Source: Sphingopyxis solisilvae (lineage in GTDB: Bacteria > Pseudomonadota > Alphaproteobacteria > Sphingomonadales > Sphingomonadaceae). From it: a DNA stretch of 64,000 nucleotides. The stretch spans positions 1-64,000 of the forward strand of contig NZ_JADKYM010000004.1 of NCBI RefSeq assembly GCF_015475875.1. The letters run 5' to 3'. A program made the translations under genes and the position numbers. The notes under the pieces are model-generated. The model worked only from the letters and a program-made list of their open reading frames with translations, was not told the origin of the DNA and did no database searches. This document shows positions 35,718 to 46,764 of the stretch, piece after piece (the stretch's first letter is position 1; each line of letters begins with the position of its first letter).

Positions 35718-36311
35718 TCAGCATGCCTTGTATTTCCAGTGCAACTCCTTGCCGTCGGCGACCTGCGCGACGGTCGTCTCGATCCGTTTGACGCGCGTTT
35801 CCCCGCGCTTGGCCTCGATCACCCATTCGATATAGTCGCGCCGTTTGCCAGGCGAGAAGGCGTCCCAATGGCCTTGCGCTGCGGCATTGGCCCTGAGCGC
35901 GGTACCAAGATCATCGGGCAGGTCGAGCGCGACCTTGGGCGCTGGCGCCGCGCGCTTGGGCTTGCCTTCAGCACACAGTGCCGCCGCCTTCCGGATATCG
36001 GCAGCAAGGGCATTGTCGCCCGGCAGGTCGGCAAGCGAAGTCAGCCGCCCCAGGCTGCCCATCGCTCCGGTGTCACGCGGCGATCCGGTGACCTCCTCGT
36101 CGCGCCAGAAACCGAAGGTCGCATGCCCCTTGAACGCCGCCATGCTCGCCAGATTCTGTCCGTTCAGCACGAAATGGGGGACGCCCCATTTGAGCGTTTC
36201 CTCCGCGCCCGGCGCATGTTGGTGGACGAGTTCGCGAAGATGGGTCAGGATCGGTTGCGCGAACGGCTGGCGCTTCGCGATATAATCGTCGACGCGCGGG
36301 TCGCGGCTCAC
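35718..36311 (-). CDS. YdeI-type protein (DUF1801 plus OmdA domain)
   Basis: 197 aa. The N-terminal DUF1801 domain has the pattern HLRELVHQHAPGAEETLKWGVPHF, and the C-terminal part shows the YdeI/OmpD-associated signature SPGKRRDYIEWVIEAKRGETRVKRI. Family members are small cytosolic proteins of uncertain function; E. coli YdeI has been linked to resistance to cationic peptides. Its ATG overlaps the ubiG stop (ATGA), so it is co-translated with ubiG. Confidence 0.85.
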   Translation of the reverse strand: MSRDPRVDDYIAKRQPFAQPILTHLRELVHQHAPGAEETLKWGVPHFVLNGQNLASMAAFKGHATFGFWRDEEVTGSPRDTGAMGSLGRLTSLADLPGDNALAADIRKAAALCAEGKPKRAAPAPKVALDLPDDLGTALRANAAAQGHWDAFSPGKRRDYIEWVIEAKRGETRVKRIETTVAQVADGKELHWKYKAC

Positions 36312-37033
36312 TCCGCGTGTCTCGCCGCGAGCAGATAGTTGAGCGCCTCGCTGCCGCCAAGCTTGAAGCCCTTGGCTGCCGACGGCGACAGGCCTGTGCG
36401 GCCGAAAGCCTCGAGACCCGCATCTGCGATCAGCTTGGTCAGTTCCTCGGGTTTCAAAAAATGGTCCCAGTCGTGTGTCCCGCGCGGCACCGCGCCGATG
36501 CGCTCGGCGGCCTCGACGAGCAGCAGTTTCGATGCGATCGTGCGGTTCGGAGTTGAAAGGATCATCAGCCCGCCGGGCGCCAGGCGCGCCGCAAGTTCGC
36601 CGATAAAGGCCGCGGGATCGGCGACATGCTCGACGACCTCCATCGATGTGACGAGATCGAACTGGCCCGCCGGCAACGCCGCCAGTTCACCTGAGAAGTA
36701 GGAAATCGCCAGCCCCTGGCCCGCGGCATGACCCTTCGCCACGGCGATATTCTCGGGCGCCGCATCAACCCCGGTAACCGCCGCACCCATCCGCGCCAGC
36801 GGCTCGGCGAGCAGTCCGGCTCCGCAGCCAACGTCGAGCGCGCGCTTGCCGGCGAGCGGCTGGCGCTCGCGCGCGTCGACGTGCCAATGCGTGTCGATCT
36901 GCTCGCGGATATAGGCGAGGCGCACCGGGTTCAGCTTGTGCAGCATCGCCGACGATCCGTGCGGATCCCACCAGTCGGCGGCGAGCGCCCCGAAATGCGC
37001 GGCTTCGTGCGGGTTGATCGTGGCGGCGTTCAT
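36308..37033 (-). CDS. ubiG: Ubiquinone biosynthesis O-methyltransferase UbiG
   Basis: 241 aa. SAM-dependent methyltransferase that performs both O-methylation steps of ubiquinone synthesis. Features: FGALAADWWDPHGSSAMLHKLNPVRL at the N-terminus, motif I LDVGCGAGLLAEPLARMGA, and SMEVVEHVADP. ATG 37033 gives the normal start MNAATINPHE; twelve extra codons upstream are not used by relatives. Divergent from lysC across a 159-bp gap, an arrangement common in alphaproteobacteria. Confidence 0.95.
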   Translation of the reverse strand: MNAATINPHEAAHFGALAADWWDPHGSSAMLHKLNPVRLAYIREQIDTHWHVDARERQPLAGKRALDVGCGAGLLAEPLARMGAAVTGVDAAPENIAVAKGHAAGQGLAISYFSGELAALPAGQFDLVTSMEVVEHVADPAAFIGELAARLAPGGLMILSTPNRTIASKLLLVEAAERIGAVPRGTHDWDHFLKPEELTKLIADAGLEAFGRTGLSPSAAKGFKLGGSEALNYLLAARHAE

Positions 37034-37192
37034 GCGCAACGATGTGGCACTGCGCCTTCGCCGGTGCAAGAAATTCTATCCGACGCGGTCCTTCGCGCGC
37101 TTGCCATCGCCTTTCCCCTTCCCTAACAGCCGGACGCCGCAGAAATGCTTGGAAAAGTTGCGGTCGAAACCAGTTCGGGAAAGCAGGGCGAG

Positions 37193-38440
37193 ATGGCGCG
37201 GATCGTGATGAAATTCGGGGGCACGTCGATGGCGGGCACCGAGCGGATTCGCACCGTCGCGAAGCTGGTTGCGCGCGAGGTCGCCAATGGCAATGAAGTT
37301 GCCGTCGTCGTCTCGGCGATGGCCGGCGATACCGACCGTCTTGTGAACTTCTGCCGTGAAGCGAACCCGCGCTATGACCCGGCCGAATATGATGTCGTGG
37401 TCGCGTCGGGTGAACAGGTGACGTCGGGCCTGCTCGCGCTCACCCTTCAAGCGATGGGCACCCCCGCGCGCAGCTGGCTCGGCTGGCAACTCCCGATCCG
37501 CACCGAAGAAGCGCACGCCCGCGCGCGCATCGCCGACATCGACACCGGCGCGCTCGCCGCCGCGATGGCGCGCGGCGAGGTTGCGGTGATCCCCGGCTTC
37601 CAAGGCCTGATGGAAGACGGCCGCGTGTCGACGCTCGGCCGCGGCGGATCGGACACCAGCGCCGTCGCGGTCGCTGCCGCGCTGAAAGCCGATCGCTGTG
37701 ACATCTACACCGACGTCGACGGCGTCTATACCACCGACCCGCGCATCGTCGCGCGCGCGCGCAAGCTCGATTACGTCACCTATGAAGAAATGCTCGAACT
37801 GGCGAGCGTCGGGGCAAAGGTGCTGCAAACGCGCTCGGTCGGGTTGGCGATGAAAGAGGGTGTGCGCGTGCAAGTCCTGTCCAGCTTTGTCGAGGGCGAC
37901 GAAGCCCCCGCCCGCGGCACGATGATCGTCAGCGACGAGGAAATAGAGGAACATCAGATGGAACGGCAGCTGATCACCGGCATCGCCCACGACAAGAATG
38001 AAGCCAAGGTCATCGTCACCCGCGTGCCCGACCGGCCGGGCGGCGTCGCCAATATCTTTGGCCCGCTCGCCGCGGCGGGGATCAACGTCGACATGATCAT
38101 CCAGAACGTCGGCCGCGACAAGGGCGAGACCGACGTGACCTTCACCGTCCCGCAAACCGACCTTTTGCGCTCGATCGACCTGCTTGAGGCCGCGAAGGAA
38201 AAGATCGGCTTCAACCGCATCATCAGCGACGACAAGGTCGCGAAGATCAGCGTCGTCGGGGTCGGCATGAAAAGCCACGCGGGCGTCGCGAGCACGATGT
38301 TCCGCGCGCTGGCCGACCGCGGCATCAACATCCAGGCGATCTCGACCAGCGAGATCAAGGTCAGCGTGCTGATCGACGAGGATGAAACCGAACTCGCGGT
38401 GCGCGTGCTGCACACGGCTTACGGGCTCGACGCCGACTGA
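37193..38440 (+). CDS. lysC: Aspartate kinase
   Basis: 415 aa. Catalyses the first step of the aspartate pathway to lysine, threonine and methionine. Kinase domain begins MARIVMKFGGTSMAG (KFGGTS motif) and holds GFQGLMEDGRVSTLGRGGSD; two ACT domains for feedback control occupy about residues 265-405. ATG 37193 gives the standard N-terminus; the frame upstream to 37145 adds 16 codons with no family match. No riboswitch-like structure was seen in the ubiG-lysC gap. Confidence 0.96.
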   Translation: MARIVMKFGGTSMAGTERIRTVAKLVAREVANGNEVAVVVSAMAGDTDRLVNFCREANPRYDPAEYDVVVASGEQVTSGLLALTLQAMGTPARSWLGWQLPIRTEEAHARARIADIDTGALAAAMARGEVAVIPGFQGLMEDGRVSTLGRGGSDTSAVAVAAALKADRCDIYTDVDGVYTTDPRIVARARKLDYVTYEEMLELASVGAKVLQTRSVGLAMKEGVRVQVLSSFVEGDEAPARGTMIVSDEEIEEHQMERQLITGIAHDKNEAKVIVTRVPDRPGGVANIFGPLAAAGINVDMIIQNVGRDKGETDVTFTVPQTDLLRSIDLLEAAKEKIGFNRIISDDKVAKISVVGVGMKSHAGVASTMFRALADRGINIQAISTSEIKVSVLIDEDETELAVRVLHTAYGLDAD

Positions 38441-38478
38441 CGGAGGGGGCGCACCTAGGGTCCTGACCCCAGTCCCGC

Positions 38479-38973
38479 TCAATTCCAATCGCGCGCCAGG
38501 AAACGCTCCTTCGCACCGCCCAGCACGGCAATGGCGCGTTCGACATTGCGCCGCCGCGCCACGTCCGATTTCAGATTGGCCAGATAGCGCAATATCTCTT
38601 TCTGCAGGCTGGGCGCGAGGGCATCCCAACGCGTTTTCGCCGTTGGATTGTTGTCGAGGCGCACGACGAAGTCGGGCAGCATGTCGTGCTGCGGACCGCT
38701 TCGATACTCCTCGTCGAAAACAACCGCCACATCGACCATGTCGCCATGACGACTGTTCGATGCTTTGCGAGCAACGCCGTCGAGATAGAGATAGAAGCCT
38801 CCGTCGCCCGCAGGCATCATGTTGACCCGCCGGGGCGGATTCGGCTGTCCATTGATCTGGACAAGCACGGGCATCGGTCGCCTCCACCCGGCCTTGATCC
38901 GACCTGCGCGCGCCCGGGTTACCCACACATAGGGGTTGATGCCCCGCAGTTCGATCTTCGCTCTAAAATTCAT
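38479..38973 (-). CDS. DUF1905/YdeI (OmdA)-type protein
   Basis: 164 aa from ATG 38973 (MNFRAKIELRGINPYVWV). Residues 1-95 match the DUF1905 beta-barrel pattern; residues about 110-164 show the YdeI/OmdA signature WDALAPSLQKEILRYLANLKSDVARRRNVERAI. Function in the family is not well defined. Convergent with lysC across a 38-bp gap. A second YdeI-type gene occurs 2.7 kb away next to ubiG. Upstream codons to 39114 are open but unlike the family. Confidence 0.82.
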   Translation of the reverse strand: MNFRAKIELRGINPYVWVTRARAGRIKAGWRRPMPVLVQINGQPNPPRRVNMMPAGDGGFYLYLDGVARKASNSRHGDMVDVAVVFDEEYRSGPQHDMLPDFVVRLDNNPTAKTRWDALAPSLQKEILRYLANLKSDVARRRNVERAIAVLGGAKERFLARDWN

Positions 38974-39046
38974 CTCGCTCCTGTAACAGAAGGATGGGAT
39001 TGGCGAGCGCGCAATAGGACGCCGCGAACATTGGGGAGGCGGCTTG

Positions 39047-39088
39047 AAAAAGGACCCGCCCGCAGGCCCATGTCCCTGCGAGCGGGTC
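39047..39088 (-). terminator. Rho-independent terminator downstream of katG
   Basis: On the minus strand a 14-15 bp GC-rich hairpin (GACCCGCTCGCAGG paired with CCTGCGGGCGGGTC, one mismatch) is followed by TTTTT at 39051-39047. It lies 62 bp after the katG stop codon. Confidence 0.85.
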
Positions 39089-39150
39089 ACGACCCGTCGC
39101 CGATGTGATGTCACCGGCCCCGCGGCATGAGGCAGGACCGGTGCGCACGA

Positions 39151-41692
<2,542 letters not shown>

Positions 41693-41848
41693 GTGGCCAA
41701 CAGCCCCAACCAGCAGAACGAGCAGAACCAGCAGGCAGAACGCGACGAAGAACGGCGCCGCCAGCAGGAGCAGCAGGGCGGACAGAACCGTCAACCGGGA
41801 AGCGACGAGCGCCCCGACGCCGATCGCGAAAACCGCCAGCAGCGCTGA
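41693..41848 (+). CDS. Small Gln/Arg/Glu-rich hydrophilic protein
   Basis: 51-aa protein starting at GTG 41693 after a strong Shine-Dalgarno AAGGAGAAGGA. It is made almost only of Gln, Arg, Glu, Asp, Asn, Gly and Pro with no hydrophobic core, so it should be intrinsically disordered. A perfect hairpin terminator follows 19 bp after the stop, supporting a real transcript. No family recognised; a stress-related hydrophilin-like role is possible given katG opposite, but this is only inference. Confidence 0.65.
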   Translation: MANSPNQQNEQNQQAERDEERRRQQEQQGGQNRQPGSDERPDADRENRQQR

Positions 41849-41864
41849 GCATGATGCGCATGTG

Positions 41865-41893
41865 AAAGGGGCCGCCCACGGGCGGCCCCTTTT
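41865..41893. terminator. Bidirectional rho-independent terminator
   Basis: GGGGCCGCCC (41868-41877) pairs with GGGCGGCCCC (41880-41889), flanked by AAA on the left and TTTT on the right, so it can work on both strands. It ends the Gln-rich gene (plus) and the TonB receptor gene (minus, stop at 41915). Confidence 0.9.
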
Positions 41894-41914
41894 CATTTTG
41901 GTCGGTGCGGGTCG

Positions 41915-44440
41915 TCAAAAACTGACTTTGACCGTCCCGCCCCAGGTGCGCGGGTCGCCCGGTTGCCCGGCGATCAGCCCGACATTGCCCGGCGCCACTT
42001 GCAGCGTTTCGATATAATTGACGTCGAAGGCGTTGCGGACCCAGCCAAAAATATCGAACCCCTCGGCGCGGAAGCCGACGCGGAAATTGGTCAGCGCATA
42101 GCCCTTTACATCGGTGTAGATCGAAGGCGACGCATTGGAGTTCCAGCGTGAGCGATAATTGCCGTCGACGCCCAGATAGACCTGGCCATCCTTTGCGAGC
42201 AACGTGGCGGGAATGTTGGTTTCCGCACCATAGGAAAAGGCCCATTTCGACACCCCCGGCAGATCAGCCCCCGAAATATCGCACTCGCGCGGGCTGAGCG
42301 CACCGGGGACGCCGGGCTGCGAATAATCGGGCGCCGCATTCGCTGGCTGGAATGTCCCGCCGGACAATTCGGGCGGGCATGGCGCGTTGGTGAAGCTTTT
42401 ATATTTGGCATCGGTATAGGCGCCGTTGGCATAAGCGGTGAACCGGTCGCTGGTGCGGATCTTGAAGTCTGCCTCGATACCCTGCGACACCACTTTTTCG
42501 GCGTTCGCCAGATAGCCGCGCACCGTGCCGAACTGGCCGCCGTTCACCGTCGCCTGGAAATTCTTGATCTCGGTCCGGAACGCGGTGAGGTTGAAGGTCG
42601 CGAGGCGGTTCAGGAATTGCGTCTTGAGCCCGATCTCGTAATGATTGACCGATTCCGGTTTGACCGTGCTCGCGCTCAGCACCGGCTGGTTGTTGGTGTC
42701 GAGCGGCAAACCATTTTGGTTGATGCCAACGGTCTTGAAGCTTTTCGCATAGGTGGCGTAGGCGAGCACGTCGGGTGCGAGCTTGTAGTTCACGTTCAGA
42801 TCATAGCTGAAATTCCAGTCGCTGACCGACGGCTCGGTCAGCTGCGGCTGATAGACGCCGCACTGTGCGGTGAGCACCGCATTGTCGGCGGTTGCCGCCG
42901 GGGCGCAACTGGCAATCACCTGCCCCGCACCCGTGGTCACGACACGCTGATAAAAGCCTTCTTTCTTGTCATAATTGATGCGGATGCCCGGCTGGATGGT
43001 CAGTTCGCGGGTCAGCTTGTAGCTGAGCTGTCCATAGAAAGCGGCGCTGTCGGCTTTCAGGAATTGGGTGTTGGAGGCGGTCAGACCGTTCAGCACCTCG
43101 GGCCGGTTATAGACATTGTTCGGATCGGTCGATGGCGCGAGGCTGTAACGCGTCGCGTCGATGCCTTGCTGCTCGGTGCCCTGCGTATCGATCCGCTGCC
43201 GGAAAGCGAACAGTCCCGCGACGAAATCGATCGTGTCGCCCTCATAATTATAGCGGAACTCCTGACTGTACTGGTCCTGCTGCGACGGATTTTGCGAGCG
43301 CGAGACCACCGACGCGCCGGTGAAATCGCGATCATTCTCGGGCTTCCAGTCCCAGAAGCGCCACGCGGTGATCGAGGTCAAGGTGCCCGGCCCGACATCC
43401 CATTTGACGCGCAGCGATACGCCGCCAATCTTGTTGCCCGCGCTCAGGCTGGCATCGATGTCGGTCAGCCGGTCGTACACATTGCGGCTGGGGACGGTGT
43501 AATTATAGCCGGGATTGGCTGCCTGAAGCCGCGCGATGATCGCGTCATATTGGCGGTTCAGCGCACGCTGGGTCGGCCCGACGCGGACGAAGGCGGTGCC
43601 GCAGCATTCGGGATCCTGCTGGCTGTAATCGCCGGCCAGCGTGATGCTGAGATCCTCGTTGGGCTGAAACAGCAGCTGGCCGCGCAGGCCGAGATTGTCC
43701 TGTTCGTTGATCCAGCGATCGGTGCGGGTGTTGAACAACGTACCGCGGCGGCTGGTCGCAGCGATCGCGATGCGCGCGGCGATCTTGTCGGTCAGCGGCC
43801 CCGACACGGCGGCTTTCGCCTGCCGGTAGTTGAGATTGCCGACACTGACTTCCGCCCGCCCCTCGAAATCAAAGGTCGGCTGGTTGGTGGTGATGTTGAT
43901 CGCGCCCGCGGTGGTGTTCTTGCCGTAAAGCGTGCCCTGCGGCCCGCGCAGTACCTCGACCTGATCGACGTCAAGGAAGTCGAAGGTCGCGGCGGCAACG
44001 CGCGAGTTATAGACGTCGTCGACATAGATGCCCACGCCCTGTTCGAACCCGTCGCTGGTCAGGCCATAAGGCACCCCGATGCCGCGGATATTGACCGACG
44101 TGTTGCGCGGGTTCGTCGTATAGACCTGAAGCGTCGGGGCGAGCTGTTGCAGCTTTACGACGTTGAAGTTGCCGGTCGCCTCGATCGAATCACCGCGGAT
44201 GACCGAAATCGCGACCGGCACTTCCTGTGCGGTTTCCTGGCGGCGACGCGCAGTGACGATGATGATGTCGCCGCGGCTGATGTCATCGTCGACCTGCGGA
44301 GCGGTGACGGCGGGGTCCGACGACGCGGCCGTCGCCGACTCGGCCGCGGCGGCGGGATGGGCCGCGATCGCAAGTATCAGTCCGAGGGCAAAAGGCGTGG
44401 GCCGCACGGATCGGCGGCCGAAAAAATTTCGAGCAGTCAT
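41915..44440 (-). CDS. TonB-dependent outer-membrane receptor (FyuA/IroN-type architecture)
   Basis: 841 aa from ATG 44440, with signal peptide ending HPAAAAESA. A TonB box region DIIIVTARRRQE precedes the plug, which shows VPVAISVIRGD, SVNIRGIGVP and VEVLRGPQGTLYGKNTTAGAINI; the barrel ends GGTVKVSF with terminal Phe. The plug motifs are those of the large sphingomonad receptor group with diverse ligands. The YezD-like gene just upstream hints at a sulfur compound as ligand, but this is inference. A hairpin surrounds its ribosome-binding site. Confidence 0.9.
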   Translation of the reverse strand: MTARNFFGRRSVRPTPFALGLILAIAAHPAAAAESATAASSDPAVTAPQVDDDISRGDIIIVTARRRQETAQEVPVAISVIRGDSIEATGNFNVVKLQQLAPTLQVYTTNPRNTSVNIRGIGVPYGLTSDGFEQGVGIYVDDVYNSRVAAATFDFLDVDQVEVLRGPQGTLYGKNTTAGAINITTNQPTFDFEGRAEVSVGNLNYRQAKAAVSGPLTDKIAARIAIAATSRRGTLFNTRTDRWINEQDNLGLRGQLLFQPNEDLSITLAGDYSQQDPECCGTAFVRVGPTQRALNRQYDAIIARLQAANPGYNYTVPSRNVYDRLTDIDASLSAGNKIGGVSLRVKWDVGPGTLTSITAWRFWDWKPENDRDFTGASVVSRSQNPSQQDQYSQEFRYNYEGDTIDFVAGLFAFRQRIDTQGTEQQGIDATRYSLAPSTDPNNVYNRPEVLNGLTASNTQFLKADSAAFYGQLSYKLTRELTIQPGIRINYDKKEGFYQRVVTTGAGQVIASCAPAATADNAVLTAQCGVYQPQLTEPSVSDWNFSYDLNVNYKLAPDVLAYATYAKSFKTVGINQNGLPLDTNNQPVLSASTVKPESVNHYEIGLKTQFLNRLATFNLTAFRTEIKNFQATVNGGQFGTVRGYLANAEKVVSQGIEADFKIRTSDRFTAYANGAYTDAKYKSFTNAPCPPELSGGTFQPANAAPDYSQPGVPGALSPRECDISGADLPGVSKWAFSYGAETNIPATLLAKDGQVYLGVDGNYRSRWNSNASPSIYTDVKGYALTNFRVGFRAEGFDIFGWVRNAFDVNYIETLQVAPGNVGLIAGQPGDPRTWGGTVKVSF

Positions 44441-44468
44441 GGCAATTTCCTGTTGCAAAGAAATTGCC
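44441..44468 (-). promoter_or_regulatory. Hairpin at the ribosome-binding site of the TonB receptor gene
   Basis: Perfect 9-bp inverted repeat, GGCAATTTC and GAAATTGCC, with a 10-nt loop, ends directly at the ATG of the receptor gene. In the transcript the AGGA ribosome-binding site lies at the loop/3'-stem boundary, so the structure could limit translation or be the target of a repressor. Inferred from base pairing only. Confidence 0.6.
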
Positions 44469-44529
44469 ACATCCGGTGGTCCGGTCTGCGGCATAGAGTG
44501 GGGGCTTCATTGCCCCGTCGGGAGGCGGC

Positions 44530-44700
44530 TTAATTGGGGTAGCGGTGGCGTTCGGTGACATCGACCTGCACCAGCTTCCCCTCGTGGACGGTAAGCTGGA
44601 TCGCGCCGAAGCGCAGTTTTCCAAGCGCATCGAGCACCGTCTGGACGGCGCGCGAGGGCGGGGCCGGGTCGCCAGCTTTCTGGTTGGACGAAGTGGTCAC
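44530..44700 (-). CDS. YezD-family (DUF2292) small protein
   Basis: 56 aa from GTG 44700 with AGGAA at good spacing. The C-terminal 40 residues match the DUF2292/YezD pattern: VLDALGKLRFGAIQLTVHEGKLVQVDVTER, a short alpha-beta-beta unit. In other bacteria YezD-like genes sit in sulfur-limitation and sulfonate-uptake clusters, although a biochemical role is not established. It is followed at 90 bp by the TonB receptor gene on the same strand and probably forms an operon with it. Confidence 0.8.
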   Translation of the reverse strand: MTTSSNQKAGDPAPPSRAVQTVLDALGKLRFGAIQLTVHEGKLVQVDVTERHRYPN

Positions 44701-44892
44701 GATTTTCCTTTCCCTGATGCGATTCGCCCCGAAAGTATATGCCAAGTGTTTTAGTTGACAATAATTGATTTGCTTTCTGCGCCGAAAGGTTCGGTTCGTG
44801 CGGCCAAGCGCACGGCGATGTCTACTCGGTTCGCCGCGATGTAAATCGCAAGGGATTGCGCGCGAGTCCCAGTGCTGGCAAAGGCAGCCACA

Positions 44893-45897
44893 ATGAGCAA
44901 AATGAACGAACTGATGGCGCGCGGGACCGACCTGCTCGGCAGCGATTATGCCATCCTCTGCGGCGCGATGAGCTGGGTTTCCGAACGCCAACTGGTCAGC
45001 GCGATCAGCAATGCGGGCGGGTTCGGCGTGATCGCGTGCGGCGCGATGACCCCCGAACTGCTCGACACCGAAATTGCCGCGACCAGGGCGCTCGCGACGC
45101 GGAACTTCGGCGTCAACCTGATCACCATGCACCCGCAATTGTTCGAACTGATCGATGTCTGCGCCAAGCATGGCGTCGGCCATGTCGTGCTGGCGGGCGG
45201 GCTGCCGCCCAAGGGCAGCCTTGAGGCGATCAAGGCGTCGGGTGCCAAGGTCATCTGTTTTGCGCCGACATTGGCGCTCGCCAAAAAGCTGGTCCGGTCG
45301 GGCGTCGACGCGCTGGTGATCGAAGGCATGGAGGCAGGCGGCCACATCGGTCCGGTATCGACCAGCGTGCTGGCGCAGGAAATCCTGCCCACGCTGGCGG
45401 ACGAGGTGCCGATCTTTGTCGCGGGGGGCATCGGCCGCGGCGAAGCGATCGCCGCCTATCTGGAAATGGGCGCCTCGGGCGTCCAACTCGGCACCCGCTT
45501 CGTGTGCGCGACCGAGAGCATCGCCCATCCCAATTTCAAAAAGGCGTTCATGCGGGCATCGGCGCGCGAAGCCGTCGCCAGCGTGCAGATCGACCCGCGC
45601 CTGCCCGTCATCCCGGTCCGCGCGCTGAAAAACGCGGGGACCGAGGCGTTCACCGCCAAGCAGCGCGAGGTCGCCAACAAGCTCGACCGGGGCGAAGTCG
45701 ACATGATGGAAGCGCAGCTGGAAATCGAGCATTATTGGGCCGGCGCATTGCGCCGCGCGGTGATTGACGGCGACGTCGAAAATGGTTCGTTAATGGCAGG
45801 GCAATCTGTCGGTATGGTATCCGAAGAAGAAAGCGTCGCCGAAATCGTCGCAACTTTGGTGCAACAGGCCGAAGCCGCGTTGCAGGCGCGGGGTTGA
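44893..45897 (+). CDS. Nitronate monooxygenase-type flavin oxidoreductase
   Basis: 334 aa. FMN-dependent TIM-barrel protein of the 2-nitropropane dioxygenase/FabK superfamily: GAMSWVSERQLVSAISNAGGFGVI at the N-terminus, VIEGMEAGGHIG near 160, FVAGGIGRGEAIAAYL for phosphate binding and GVQLGTRFVCATES. It could oxidise nitronates; the alternative, an enoyl reductase like FabK, is less likely from context. ATG 44893 gives the family start. It is divergent from the yezD-TonB pair across 192 bp. Confidence 0.85.
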   Translation: MSKMNELMARGTDLLGSDYAILCGAMSWVSERQLVSAISNAGGFGVIACGAMTPELLDTEIAATRALATRNFGVNLITMHPQLFELIDVCAKHGVGHVVLAGGLPPKGSLEAIKASGAKVICFAPTLALAKKLVRSGVDALVIEGMEAGGHIGPVSTSVLAQEILPTLADEVPIFVAGGIGRGEAIAAYLEMGASGVQLGTRFVCATESIAHPNFKKAFMRASAREAVASVQIDPRLPVIPVRALKNAGTEAFTAKQREVANKLDRGEVDMMEAQLEIEHYWAGALRRAVIDGDVENGSLMAGQSVGMVSEEESVAEIVATLVQQAEAALQARG

Positions 45898-45929
45898 TGC
45901 CGCATGGTCATGCGGTTGGGGAGTGGATT

Positions 45930-46679
45930 ATGAATTTGTCGCGGAAGATCGTCGTCGCGGTTTTGCTGGCCAGCGTTGCTGCCTGTGCGCCCAAGCCGCC
46001 CCCGCCGCCTCCCCCGCCGCCGCCGCCGCCCGTCGTGGTCGTGATCCCGCCGCGCCCGTTGCCGCCGGGCAATGCGTCGCTGACCCAGATCCTCCCCGGT
46101 CGCGGCATCGACGGCCGGTTCGTGACCGCGAACAGCGGCGTCACCGGCGACCGCGCCTTCTGGCAGCTGAAGATCGCCCTCAACGTCGCGGCCATCGGGT
46201 GTCGGGGCGTGGAGGAAGCCACGCTGGTATCCGCCTATAACGGGATTATCAAAACCCACGCGCGGGTCATTAAATCGACCGAAAAAACGGTGATTACCGA
46301 CCTGGGCAAGGCAAACAAGACCAACGGCATCAAGGAACGCGACCGGTTGTCGACGCAATTGTTCAACTATTTCGCGCAGCCGCCGGCGCAGCGGGCGTTC
46401 TGCGCGCGCGCCAACGAAGTCGCGCAGCTGGTGTCGTCCGTGCCGACCGCACAGATCGTCGAACAAGCCCCCCTGCATCTCGCGCGTCTCGACGAGCCGT
46501 TTCACGATTTTTACGAGGCCTATGCCCGCTATCAGGCCGACGTTGTGGCCTGGGACGCAAAATATGCGCCGCCGCCGCCGATCATGAGCGCGCCCGCCGC
46601 GCCGGTGGGGCCGACCACCACCAGCGACAGCAGCGCCGCCGGACCGCAAGCTCCGACCTCGCCGACGGGAACCAACTGA
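45930..46679 (+). CDS. Polyproline lipoprotein, unrecognised
   Basis: 249 aa with a lipoprotein signal (MNLSRKIVVAVLLASVAAC; Cys19). The mature N-terminus starts with an uninterrupted run of about a dozen prolines after APK, likely a spacer through the periplasm or cell wall and a demand for elongation factor P. A helical domain follows with two or three conserved-looking cysteines (IGCRG, FCARAN), then a Pro/Thr/Ser-rich tail. No family recognised. It starts 33 bp after the nitronate monooxygenase stop. Confidence 0.65.
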   Translation: MNLSRKIVVAVLLASVAACAPKPPPPPPPPPPPPVVVVIPPRPLPPGNASLTQILPGRGIDGRFVTANSGVTGDRAFWQLKIALNVAAIGCRGVEEATLVSAYNGIIKTHARVIKSTEKTVITDLGKANKTNGIKERDRLSTQLFNYFAQPPAQRAFCARANEVAQLVSSVPTAQIVEQAPLHLARLDEPFHDFYEAYARYQADVVAWDAKYAPPPPIMSAPAAPVGPTTTSDSSAAGPQAPTSPTGTN

Positions 46680-46764
46680 CCGGCAGCGCCGCAATCGCCG
46701 ATTGTTGGGGGCGGCAGCGCGCGGGCAATAGCGTTCGGGTGCGCCATCTGTTAGCAGGGGCGCA

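Noticed and set aside
37034-37192. Lysine riboswitch before lysC
   Set aside because: The gap is short and shows no conserved core or multi-stem structure of that class.
38452-38470. GGGTCCTGACCC after lysC, similar to the IS end at 245-256
   Set aside because: Only an 11 of 12 match with no transposase remnant nearby; chance occurrence in 64 kb is plausible.
37076-38926. 616-codon minus-strand frame opposite lysC
   Set aside because: Antisense to lysC; the real minus-strand gene in this area is the DUF1905/YdeI gene in another frame.
42617-44533. 638-codon plus-strand frame opposite the TonB receptor
   Set aside because: Mirror of the receptor codons; no signal peptide or family motif.
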